A DNA stretch of 64,000 nucleotides. It comes from Durusdinium trenchii (lineage: Eukaryota > Sar > Dinophyceae > Suessiales > Symbiodiniaceae). The notes beneath the pieces are model-generated. The model was given only the letters and a program-made list of their open reading frames with translations, ran no database searches and was not told the origin of the DNA. The DNA is taken from the NCBI GenBank assembly GCA_963970005.1, contig CAXAMN010003758.1, positions 184,655 to 248,654 of the forward strand. The letters are read 5' to 3'. Shown here in pieces: positions 12,281 through 23,334 of this stretch. A program made the translations under genes and the position numbers. The first letter of the stretch is position 1, and each line of letters opens with the position of its first letter.

Positions 12281-12470
12281 CATTCCTTCCCAAGCCCAAG
12301 ATCCAAGATCCAAGATTTGCACAGAAGTCTTGTGGAAAATCGTGGATTTGGGATTTGCCAGAACATCCTTATCACTGTATCAATCCAAGATTTTAGCCAG
12401 GAGTCTTGTGGGACTCTTGGATCTTGGATCTTGGTTTTGAACAAGAATGCATTCTGAATGCATTCCTTCC
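12281..12470. mobile_element. Inverted-repeat unit flanked by 10-base direct repeats (MITE-like)
   Basis: An exact 19-base inverted repeat, CCAAGATCCAAGATCCAAG at 12296-12314 and its reverse complement at 12416-12434, encloses about 100 bases. The word CATTCCTTCC occurs just outside on both sides (12281-12290 and 12461-12470), like a target-site duplication. The arms are not exactly terminal and no transposase is present, so it would be a non-autonomous element if mobile. Confidence 0.5.
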
Positions 12471-12533
12471 AAAGTTATTTAACATGCCGGAATTTAGAAT
12501 CTCTGGACAAACAAGTTATGTAACCTACCTGCA

Positions 12534-12684
12534 CAATATATATATATATATATACATGGTACCCCAAAAAACCAAGGTCCAAAAGGCCTCCAAAAATAGA
12601 CACAAAATATTGCAAATACCAGCAAAAGTGAGGTGAACATTGGTTATTTTTGGGGGGGTACCATATATATATATATATATTGAT
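12534..12684. repeat. Hairpin with TA-repeat ends
   Basis: A left arm of TA repeats followed by CATGGTACCCCAAAAAACCA (to about 12574) is mirrored by TGGTTATTTTTGGGGGGGTACCA plus TA repeats (12640-12682). The arms differ by a few bases. The loop of about 65 bases has no coding signal. It could be a short inverted-repeat element inserted in or carrying TA repeats. Confidence 0.7.
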
Positions 12685-14410
12685 ATTGTAATGATCTGAT
12701 ATTGATTGATGATTGATTGATATGTTGTATGATGTTGTATGATATTGTATGATATTGTGGTATCTTGCTGTATGATCCAATTATGTTTTTTTGAAAAAAT
12801 GGCTATCAGCTCCCTGTCAGGTACCTCTCAGCCCTGGCCTCTCGCTTCTGAGCCGACCAAGTGGTGCATGGCTGGATTCCGTCACCTCGACACGGACGCG
12901 ATCCGATTCCGAAATGAATCCAACTAAGTCGGGTCTGAAGAGCTTCGAATAACGAGTTTGCAGAAACACTCCTGAGGAAACACACGGAGGTCAAATGGAC
13001 TCCCAGATGGAAGTGGAGTTTAACCCCCTGGTTTTGGGTCTTTGAATGTCTTTGAATGGTCTTATTGACTCGTTCAGTCGTCTGGCCCGATCGCTTTCGT
13101 CACCGTCGCATGCCGTCGCTTTCCTGGGCGCTCCCAGCAGAAGCACTGCTGACGCACCACGGTCTCGGGGAGAGTCGAATCCGCCTCAGTCGGACCGTCG
13201 CGGGCCGAAGGTGGGCTCGGAAGGTGGGCCGAAGGTGTCTCGGTGGTGTGTGGATCTTGCGACTCTATTCATTCCACGGATCACGGAAACGGCATTGGGC
13301 TTGAATTCAGGAGTCCAAGTGGCTTTCCAAAGCATTTATTCACAACCGGACCAATACGTCATCTTCAGATGCCAACGAAATGGATCCAAATGGTTAAAAA
13401 GTGTGCCTTGTTTGCCAGTTTCACTACATGCGAACCCAGACTGCTGACCCTTAAATGCAGTCTCACATAGTCTCACACTTGCTTTGTCAACCACCTTGCC
13501 AGCCAAGTCACAAGCTGGTTCCCAACAGGAACAGTCTTCACCTCAGCAACTTAAGATCGGAAAAAGTCTGCTTGGGGTAAATATGCACCCGAGTTGAGGC
13601 AAGTTCACCTTGCGATTCAAAACTACAATCAGGATAGCCGCTCACAATCGTGTCAGGTTTGTATAAGTAGCGGGGATGTCACTCAAGTGTTGAAGTGAAG
13701 GTGAGAGAGGAGATTCCATGTGAGGGATGGTTGCAGGTGGCCATTCCCGAAAACAGACATGAGATAAAGGGGGGAATGTTAAGAATGTTGCTATATGTTG
13801 TTGACATTCTCAAAGTATTATGGCATAGGGTGAATATCCTGGACTCATTCCTTGAGACAGCTGTCAAGTCGGATGCAAAGATGACCAAGGCCCTCGCTGA
13901 AAACCTTGGCGCCTAAAAACGGTACGCAATGCTTGCAAAGGCACAAAGCGACAACTGTAGATGTGGAGACCACAAAAAATGAAGCAAAACTATGCAAAGC
14001 TGCAAGAAGCATCGGAAAATCATGGAAGTCTACCCCCAAAACACTCTCGGCTCAAATCCCGAAGAGTGTTTTTGGCAACCCCCTGCAAACACAAACACTG
14101 GGAATGAGCCAAGAGTCTTCAGAGAGGTGTCAGTGCAATGAAAATGGATTAAAAGGGCAAGAACGATTTTCATCCCGTGATCTTTCAGCACTAGCTGAAA
14201 GCTGGTGAGCTTGGGCTGGCCGCCCAGGTCTGTGTAGAATCAGTGCATCGAAGCTAGTCGAATGCACGCTTTCAGCGTGCGCAAGTTGCGCAAGCGGATG
14301 CAAAAACTGCACAATAATATCGAATTGTCGATGATGGTGCTGGCGCATCATCTTCAGGGCTTGAGAAGCGGGTCAGCATCTGTCTCTTTTACTGACCCGC
14401 ACTTTCGCAT
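12685..14410. other. BiP downstream flank, no supported gene
   Basis: The sequence lies 3' of the BiP stop codon. GC-rich open frames occur near 12800-12930 and 13046-13330 on the plus strand, without known motifs. Polyadenylation signals cannot be recognised by sequence in this type of genome. Confidence 0.4.
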
Positions 14411-16603
14411 TTAGAGCTCGTCATGAAAATCCTCCTCATCATCACCCACACCAGCACCGCCACCACCACCTCCGCCATAGTACTTCGACACAATGGGTGC
14501 GCAAATCCCTTCGACCTCCTTTTGCTTCTCCTTGATCTCCTCCACATCAGCTTCTGGATTGGAGTCAAGCCATGAACGCGCATCCTTCAAAGCATCCAGG
14601 ATCGTCTCCTTCTCATCAGAGCTAATCTTTTCACTCAAGCCCTTGTTGTTGCCCGAGCCCTCCGCGGATGAACGCATGGAGTGGATGTAGCCATCGAAGG
14701 CATTCTTAGCGTCCACACGCTCTTTCACCTTCTTGTCCTCATCCGCAAACTCCTCTGCTTCCCGAATCATCTTCTGGATCTGCTCCTCGTTCAACCGACC
14801 CTGGTCGTTGGTGATGGTGATCTTCTCGCTCTTCCCTGTGCCCTTGTCTTCCGCGGCCACGTTCAAGATGCCATTGCTGTCGATCTCAAAGGTCACCTCG
14901 ATCTGTGGCTGACCACTCGGGGCCGGAGGGATCCCGGAGAGCTCGAACTTGCCCAGCAAGTAGTTGTCCTTGGTCATGGGTCTCTCACCCTCGTAGATCT
15001 GGATGTTCACAGCTCGTTGGTTGTCCTGGTAGGTGGAGAAGATCTGCGACTTCTTAGTGGGGATCACAGTGTTGCGGCCAATGAGCTTGGTCATGACCCC
15101 TCCCACGGTCTCAATGCCCAAGGTCAATGGGGCAACATTCAACAGCACCATGTCATCTCCACCTTCACCGCTAAGGATTCCTGCCTGCACAGCTGCACCA
15201 TAGGCCACTGCCTCGTCAGGGTTGACACCCCGGTTCGGCTCCTTGCCATTGAAGAAGTCCTTGATGAGCTGCTGGACCTTGGGAATACGTGTGGAGCCAC
15301 CCACCAGCACGATCTCATCCACCTGGCTCTTCTTCAAACCCGAATCGTCCAGCACCTGCTTCACGGGTCCTAAGGTCTTCTTGAAGAGATCCGCATTGAG
15401 CTCCTCGAAGCGTGCGCGGGTCAAGGTTTCGGAGAAGTCCACTCCGTCGAACAAGGCCTCAATCTCCACTCGTGCCTGGCAGTGATGTGCCCTTGGGAGT
15501 AGAGGATAGTATATAGAGGGGTTGATTTGCTACCACATTGCCACAATTCATCACACACATATCTAGCTAGCTATTGGTTTTATTATGTTATATATTGTTT
15601 GTTCACGACCAAGGGGTCTCCCCTTCCCAATCATACATTAGCCAACCGGTCGGACGTAGGTTAGACCGGTCTGACCGTCTGACCGTCGTGCCTGGTGGGT
15701 GGAGCTCAAAGCTCGTTTGGTCTTCTCCACCTCCCGGCGCAACTTCTGGATTGCACGCTTGTCCTTGGACATGTCCTTGCCGTGCTTCTTCTGAAAGAGT
15801 TTCATGAAGTGCTGCATCACACGTTGGTCGAAGTCTTCGCCACCCAAATGGGTGTCACCACTGGTGGCCATGACCTCGAAAACACCCTGGTCGATGGTGA
15901 GAAGGGAGACATCGAAGGTGCCACCCCCCAGATCGAAAACCAGGATGTTCTTCTCAGTCTTCTGGTCCTTGTCCAACCCATAGGCGATGGCTGCGGCAGT
16001 CGGTTCGTTGATGATGCGCAAAACGTTCAAGCCCGCAATGGTGCCGGCATCCTTGGTAGACTGACGTTGAGCATCACTGAAGTAGGCTGGTACTGTGATG
16101 ACTGCATGGTTCACCTCTTTGCCCAAGTAATTCTCTGCAGTCTCCTTCATCTTGGTCAGAACCATGGAAGAGACCTCCTCTGGAGCCATCACCTTGTCCT
16201 CACCCTTGACTTTCACACTGATCATTGGCTTGCCTGTCTTGTCCACCACGGAATAGGGCAGGAGTTTGATGTCTGCCTGCACAGTGGAATCTTTGAAGCG
16301 CCGCCCAATCAGGCGCTTCACATCAAACAAGGTCTGGCTCGGGTTGATGGTGGCCTGATTCTTGGCTGCTTCGCCTATGAGTCGCTCATCCTCCGTGAAG
16401 GCCACATAGGAGGGTGTGATGCGATTTCCCTGGTCATTCGGAATGATCTCCACCCGGCCGTTTTTGTAGATGCCCACACAACTATAAGTGGTGCCAAGAT
16501 CGATGCCAATCACCGGACCATCAATCTTCTTCTCTTCCACCTTGGCAGCCACGCTGGTGGCCACCAAGAAGGCCAAAATGGTGGCCTTCCACAGCGCTGT
16601 CAT
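14411..16603 (-). CDS. BiP: ER lumenal HSP70 chaperone BiP/GRP78, complete, two exons
   Basis: The product is the ATP-driven HSP70 of the endoplasmic reticulum, which binds nascent and misfolded secretory proteins. Exon 1 is 16603-15692 (304 codons) and exon 2 is 15475-14411 (354 codons plus stop), giving 658 residues, normal for BiP. The start at 16603 is chosen because [20 protein letters not shown] is a good signal peptide; the frame stays open upstream but that part is not conserved. The ATPase domain shows [10 protein letters not shown] (32-41), the [10 protein letters not shown] region (171-180), [12 protein letters not shown] (198-209) and DLGGGTFDV (224-232). Exon 2 holds the end of the ATPase domain with [13 protein letters not shown], the substrate-binding domain and lid, then a Gly-rich linker and the retention signal HDEL. 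No frameshift or missing key residue is seen. A 307-codon open frame on the opposite strand is a shadow. Confidence 0.97.
15476..15691 (-). other. BiP intron (GC-AG, 216 bases) with 10-base repeated ends
   Basis: The protein joins as SSTHQ, then AR, then [19 protein letters not shown] occurs at both junctions, so the exact cut can slide within ten bases. The placement with CAG before each cut gives a GC donor (15691-15690) and an AG acceptor ending at 15476. Inside, near the donor, the sequence GGTCAGAC repeats. Confidence 0.92.
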
Positions 16604-19600
16604 GCCAAAAGGGGGTGACTTGCCGAAGTGCCCTGCGGATGTTTGAGTCAAAATGCTTGCAGGAGTCGAGCCTGGCTTCCCACATGGTGGAGAACCAAAA
16701 AAACGTGTCAGCATCCAATGAGTCGCCACTGCAGTGCAAATGAGTCGCGACTTCTTTGAAAGCTTTGGATGTCACTTTTCCATGGATTCCAACGGCCCTG
16801 CCGCCTGGAAGCTTCGCCAGGTGGCGAGGGTCCCACTTCGCCAATGCTGTTGGACCTGACAGGAACGACGAAGGGACGCAACGCGACACCATGGAGGTGC
16901 GACGAACGTCGTTGGCTCGGAGGATTCGGTTCATTGACCGTTCGGGTGGCCTGTCAGGCTGTCGATGTTGATTGCTCTTGGAGGTCAAAGGCAGCCGGTC
17001 ATCCCTCTGCCCGAGCTGGTGGAAAAAACAATCATGACATTCCTTTCCCACATATTTCCACCTCCTGCTTCGTGGTATGCCTTGCACGGTGCCCCACCAC
17101 CCCTGGTGTTCTGGATCTTTTGCTGACCAACGGCCGCATGACATTCCTTTCCACATATGTCCACCTCCCGCTTCTTCGCTCTGAGGAGTCGACCAAAGGC
17201 GCCATGGCTGTGGCCTCCGTGAGAAGAAGAGCTTGGTCAACCCCACAGCCGCCCGACTCCCCAAATCGTTCTCCAAAATGCTGAGAGATGCTGAGGGCAA
17301 CGAACCCCCCCCCCCGTGGCCCACAAACCTGGCTGCTCTATCTTCGGGCGTGGCCGCCATGCACGGGGGAAAATCCGCTTTCGCGAGGCGAACGAGCACT
17401 TCTTCTCACCGAAAAACGGTGACGAATGAGGCGTGGACCGAGATGGAGGATGGAGAGGAGCTCGTTTCCCAGGTATCACCTGGCGCGGAAGCGCTGCGTC
17501 GAGTCTGAGCGCATTGGCGTCTTCGGCTCGGAGGTGATGGCGGTGTTGGGATGCGGTTTTTTATGTGCGTGACCAGTCCATCGCGCAAAGGCAAAAGTGC
17601 GGCAAAAGGCTACACAGACTTCACAAGACTCAGACTGTCCAGCCAGCTTGGAATGTTGTTTCACATCCAAAGTATGAGTCAAGTATCAAGCAGCAGTCCA
17701 GCCTTCTCCAGAGCTGCTGTAAGAATAGAAGCGCTCTTGCCCCACGCCTCGACGTGCGCAACAAAAACAGTGCACCAGCACTCTGACAGTACGCCCATCT
17801 TCCGCGTTGTCGAGACGCCATGTCTGACCACTCTCCATGATCAAGCATGCTCTTGGACAGCAGCAAATAAATTGTATTTCAAGCATGCTCCAAGCTGTTT
17901 TGCAAGTTGCATCAAGCTACTCACCAGTCTTCGCTTCTGTATGAATACCTCAAAAGGTTGCAATCTTCGGCGGGCCAGCGCCTACTGGCGCGAGCATCTC
18001 CATAAAGAGAGACTCCAAGTAGGGCCTGGAGAGAACACTGGAAGAGGATGGAACAGGATGTTCTGTGCCTTAAATGGTGGATGATGATTGCTCTTATTTG
18101 ATGCCATTACTTGTTTTTGTTGCCATTCTTATACCGATAGGTAAGAAACAAAGGGAAACAAAGGGACCAGGCAGGCGTATAGCTTTACTGACCAGTGGCG
18201 CCAGTGGACAAAGCCCCATGCATCGTTTGTCAAAAGGGTATGGAAAAGCGGTTTTCTCTTGGAGCGGGGGAGTGGAAGCACCAGTTGTTTGACTGGCCAC
18301 TGCACTACCTCAGTCAGTCAGGCTATATAGGCATTGCAATGCGTTGCATGTTTTCAGATTTGTCCTGCGAAGTGCAGTGGCAAACTGGGTAGTAGCCCTC
18401 AATTATATCTGATGATATCTGAAGATGCAAAGAACAGTTGGCTCGTGGTAGGCTTGACAAAAACATGTTTTGGGGTCAGGTTCGGTTCGTCTGTTCGTTT
18501 GACACTGGTTATACATGGTTATACCAACTCTTGATCATGAAACAATCACCATCCTGAGGACTCCGACCCCAAAGCAGGCCAGGCATCCTGCGATCCGGCG
18601 AGCGGACGATCAACTGACTGGGGAGAACCCCCCAACCAATTGGTTTGAGTTTGAGGCATTCCCCCTTTTCACGGTGCTCAAGATATGCCTACCTTTAGCA
18701 TCCCTCAATGTGGATTTGTTTTCTTTATATAGATGTGGAACAGGGTTCCTCGTCCGCACAAGACAAATCGAACCCGTGCCAACATGTGCCTCCATGAGGC
18801 AACTGAAAATTACACTGCTTGGAGTCTTCGTGTATGAGATGGGTACAGAAATTACAAGACATGCTTTATGCATCTTTATGCTTTCCCTATCAACTCCACA
18901 GCTTCTACTCCAAGGTTCCAGGTGAATGATATAGCAGTTGAAACGCAAGGTGTGTGTCTCACGGAATAACATCCCCAAGCAGACTCTCGCAGCAAACATA
19001 ATGACCAAGACAAGGTACTGACAACATCTCAAGGCCTGGAAAGCCTAGAGGATGAACAGCCATGTCAATGTGTAGCAACATGCAACATGCATGTATCTCT
19101 CCATGCAAGATAAGGAGCCATACATTTTCAGTGGGGATTTACTTTTCTATCTATTGGATCTATTTGGGGGTCTGTATAGATCAACCAGCAACCTCACGCT
19201 TTGGAGGGTCAACCATCGTCCACGTGGACCACGGTCCGACCGGTCTCCCACGGCCCGAACGGCGAGGAACGCGTCACGAGTGCCGAGGTCGCTCCTGGTC
19301 AAAGCCCACGATCGTGGTCTCAAACCTCGAAATGCCTCGATCCGCCCGTGGTCTTCAGTTGGAAAAAAGGGGATCGGCATCGGTCGGCATGCCGATCCAA
19401 AGCATGGGCATGACATGACATTGAGGGTGGGAGGGCTGTGAAAAACAGCTGTGAAAAAGCACTTCGCGGATCACCATTAAAACGTCTTTGGATTCAAGAG
19501 TCAAAGATTGTCAGAAGCTATCGGGACTGCTTCAAGCATGTTCATGTCTGGAAGAACCCATCGCATCACATTGTCACTTTCTATGACACTTGTGGTCTGC

Positions 19601-22009
19601 ATAATGAAATTATGAAACAACAAAAAAAGAACACTCAAAAACTCAAAATAATACTATAAAACCGCTGGTATCACGTAGTAGCACATCGTATCGCAAGTTT
19701 TGCCACGCCATGTTCATCCACGTTCCATTTCGCCCAGCTCATCGTCTTCGCCGCCACAGCCTGCTGCATTGGAAGCAGAGTAGGTCTGAGCCTCAGCGGT
19801 CCCGCAGCGGTCTGAGCCAGCTCGGTCGGTCTCCACCGGAAGACTTTTAGGTCGACTGTCAGCAGGTCGAGCTGGGCGCGGATTGGAAGAAAGGAGAGAA
19901 AACACGCGTTTTTTAAATAAATGAGCACAGTTAAAAAAAGATGGCCTGTCGGTAAGCAATGTCAAGGCCGTTGAAGAAGCAAGGAGTGTGGAAATAATCC
20001 AACACTTCGTTTTGCATAATTTTTCCGACATGTGAAGGCCATCTTGGGATCCCAAACGTCGTTGCTCTGGTAGCAATCGCAACGACCTGTCGGTGTGAGA
20101 CGCCACCATCGGACACCGGAGAGTGTGAAGAATGCTGGAAGAGAGTTCCGAAGCAAACTGAGGAAGGAACATAAGGAACACATTATGTTGAATCATATAT
20201 CGTGTGTGTATCAAATATTCTGAATCAATGAGAATACAACAAACACCATGACAAATTGGTCTCCCGGTCCGTGTCTGATTCTTCGGTGGTCCACTTTTCC
20301 AAAAAAAAGACCGGGATGGCCGCTTGAATTGGGTCTTGTCACCGAGATCTCAGAACGAACCCACGGCCCGTGAGGCATCATGACGCCCAGTGACTCGACC
20401 GTGAACTGGGCGCCATGGTTTCTCCTCCTCCACTCGCGACGTCTCATCCGCCACGGTGCCACCACGCGTGTCACCCACTCCCCGGACCGTTGTCGCGTCC
20501 CCTCGGCGCGCCTGGCTCTGACTTGGAGACATTGGGAGCTGCATCCACCTGGCACCAGCTGGCCAGACCTTAGGCCGGAGACGCAAGGCGGCTGGTTTCT
20601 CTCGAAGGGAAACCCACTTGACAGTTGCATAAGCACAGAAAGCAAGGGACCTATTTGTGGTTCTTGCCTCAATTGAAGCAATCCAACCCGACTTAGTGTG
20701 AGCGCCTGGATTCACTCTCTTTTTCTTGCGGTCGTCAACAACAAGCTTCCTTAGAAGTGGTGTATATATAGTTACATGGAAAAATAATAAACATTTACAA
20801 ACATTTACAGGTAAAAAAGAACATCCAGCACGGGCTGTATGGCATGATCCACGACATGAGCTACGAAGCTATGAAAAGCTTGGCGGACTGAAAGCTTGGC
20901 TTCTCAAAGTTCGACATGGTTCATGCTGGGCGGCCCAGCAGTATCCTTCAAATCCACAGGATGTGCCACATTGATTTCGCATGGCTCCCTCAGGGTCGAG
21001 TTCATCCATGTTTCTGAGCCCACCCACCCCGAGAAAATCGGAAAACCCACTGAACGAAGAACCAACTGGCCAGATCTGGTCACAGGTTGGTTGAGCTGGT
21101 TGTTTTCCGAGTTCATGAGCGAATGGAGTCAACTTTCCTGGGCCCGTCCCCAAGGAACTGTAGCCTACAATCCAAGTTTGACACTCCCGCGCGTAAATTC
21201 CTCTCCAGAAAACAAACATGGACCTGGGTCGAAGGGCACCCTGAAAGACTCCTTTTCTACAAACTATAGTAGTTTTCAGGGTTCATGCCATGCTGTGACA
21301 ATAGCCTCAGATATGAGGCCTTTGCCTTGATATGGATGTAATGCTGGTTCTACTGGTTCATGCCAGTCTTCCACAGGGTAAGCCACAATCCAATCCGGAT
21401 TCGATCATGGGCCGTTTCTTCATCCTTTTCTTGGGCCCCGTAGAAGACGGTTTCAGCTTGGACAGTCGTGTCACTTGTGCAACGTGGAGAGTCTCCACGT
21501 TCAAGAGTCACAAGTGAAGGGACCACGTGAGAGTCGCACCCGACCTGGAGTTTCTTTCAGCACCAAACACAAAAAGGAAAGCATAGTGCCTCGAACTCAT
21601 TGTTGCAGTAGTTCAGAGATATGAAGCTTCCGCAACCTGCAGTAGACCCGGACCAAACAACTGCAAGCTTCGGAAAAAGCATGGAAACAATGCATTGATT
21701 GTCCACCTGGAGTGCTCCGTGCACTTGTTATTCACTGGAAAGCCCCTCCTAATGCCTCTGTCACATTCTTTCACCGTGTTTCACGCGAGCAGCTGATCAA
21801 GCCTTCGCTTCGCAGCATCAGTCCCAAATCCGTGTCTACAAATTGTCAATGACTGATCTTTCAATGACCATCTTTTCGCCTGAAAGTGTGTCTGGTTTGT
21901 TGGAGAACTGCTCGGCTGCGACATCGCAGATGTAGGCCTGGGGAGCGATCGAACGAGCCTGGGAGAGCCTCGTAAGGCCAAAGACACAGGCGCCATCCCT
22001 GTGTGGTCT
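16604..22009. other. BiP upstream flank and long stretch without a supported gene
   Basis: No known protein motif was found. GC-rich patches (17220-17520, 19200-19400, 20370-20680) are open in several frames on both strands. A 45-base direct repeat is listed separately. Confidence 0.4.
17033..17181. repeat. Direct repeat of about 45 bases upstream of BiP
   Basis: CATGACATTCCTTTCCCACA at 17033 and CATGACATTCCTTTCCACAT at 17137 begin two copies that continue through TCCACCTCC and CGCTTC or TGCTTC. The offset is 104 bases. The copies lie about 430-580 bases upstream of the BiP start codon. A regulatory role is possible but not shown. Confidence 0.75.
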
Positions 22010-22040
22010 GCGGTGGTACCGTGTGGTACCATGTGGTACC
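22010..22040. repeat. Three GGTACC palindromes in tandem
   Basis: GTGGTACC occurs three times at about 11-base spacing (around 22014, 22025 and 22035). Confidence 0.8.
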
Positions 22041-22388
22041 CGTACTTGGAGAAACTTGACATGATCTAACCCTCAAGACTTCTCAAGGGCGCAAAATGTC
22101 CAATCCAATGGAAGAAATATGGTCCACCTCACCCCGGTGAGTCAGCAATTCCTGGTCCACCCGAGTCCACCGGTGCACACCGATCGAGAAACACGTCCGC
22201 TCTTCGGGTGCCAAAAGGCAGCGTCCAAGGCAGAGGTGGCGGCGATGCCCGCCTCAGCCGGAACCAGCCGGGCCGATAGAGCCAGGAAGAGTACCTTGAT
22301 GTCCTTGTCACTAGTAGCTTCTTGAGAAAGGGCATGGTTTTTTTCCAACCCGTTTTGGGTTCTATTCTGACTGTTTGGAGTAGGGCTT
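22041..22388. other. Short stretch with one exon-like minus-strand run
   Basis: A minus-strand frame near 22305-22200 reads VLFLALSARLVPAEAGIAAT after a CATCAAG acceptor-like sequence, with C/G-rich third positions. No donor or neighbour exon could be assigned, so it is not called as a gene. Confidence 0.25.
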
Positions 22389-22451
22389 CTTGCTACTAGT
22401 AGTCATGCCCTTGTTACTAGTAGCGATGCACTTGTTACTAGTGGCAAATAG
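22389..22451. repeat. Three tandem 21-base units
   Basis: The units begin CTTGCTACTAGTAG, CTTGTTACTAGTAG and CTTGTTACTAGTGG at 22389, 22410 and 22431. A related CTTGTCACTAGTAG lies about 85 bases upstream near 22304. The period is a multiple of three and the minus strand is open through it, but no gene is supported. Confidence 0.85.
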
Positions 22452-23267
22452 GAGGAACCAAGGAGAGATTTCAGGGATCTGGGCAGGGCAATCATAGTCA
22501 ATCCCTCGTGGCACGGAGTTGAAGCGGTGGAAAACATGGAAAAAATGGACAACAAAATGTTGTACAAACCTCTCCGAAGGTGGTTCGGCCAGTGGCCTTG
22601 ATAGAAGGGCCACTCATCTGTTTTATCGATGGTCCGCAATCCACCAGTCAACTGGACATCTGAAGATAATGACGTGAAACTGTGTGAAACTGGCACATGA
22701 TGCGATCCGGTGATCCGATCCTCTGTGATATGCCCAGAGGATCCACCCTTTTCGCACCAACTTCACGACCGCCGCACTGGTCCAAGCCTTAGCGGCCAAG
22801 GCACTGCGGACTTGAAGCGGCTTCTCACCTCCCTGCCCAGCACTTGGTTGTGACCTCAGTCACAAGTGGCTGAAATCGAGAAGAGCTCGGCGGACTGTTC
22901 ACACCCGGCCCCAAGCCAAAAAAAAGATAGTCCTGTAGTGTGTGTGTCTCACACCTGAAAATGGAACATGTTTTACTATGTTTTACTATAATATCATGTT
23001 TAAAAAAGACAAACTTCAGATGAAGCGCGAAAAGTGTGCTTCACATTGTGCTTCACATGGTACATATTTCGGGCCACCTTTTCAGGCCTGCGCACGTCGG
23101 ACTCGCGAGGGTGCGAGTCAAGGTGTGTACAATTCGTTTGGGTGTCAAACGATGAGAAGGAAGAAAATGATCGAAAGTTGAAATAGAAGGAAGAAAGGTC
23201 ATGAAGTCAGGAAGAGTCTAAAGAAAGAAGTCTAATTTACGTAATTTATTACTATTACTATTACTAT
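22452..23267. other. Stretch without a supported gene
   Basis: No recognised coding signal. The right end runs into ATTACT trinucleotide-type repeats (about 23246-23270) that lead directly into the palindrome. Confidence 0.5.
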
Positions 23268-23334
23268 TACTGTACTCACTACTAGTTTAAAATCTATGTA
23301 ACATAGATTTTAAACTAGTAGTGAGTACAGTAAC
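23268..23334. repeat. Perfect 67-base palindrome (33-base arms, one-base centre)
   Basis: The left arm (23268-23300, starting TTACTGTACTCACTACTAGT) and right arm (23302-23334) are exact reverse complements around a single A at 23301. It could extrude as a cruciform or encode a strong hairpin RNA. There is no flanking gene. Confidence 0.97.

Noticed and set aside
15695..16618. Open frame of 307 codons on the plus strand opposite BiP exon 1
   Set aside because: It is the shadow of a highly conserved, codon-biased exon and has no known motif.
16521..17399. Upstream extension of the BiP frame
   Set aside because: The protein before the signal peptide is not conserved, and the start at 16603 gives a proper ER leader.
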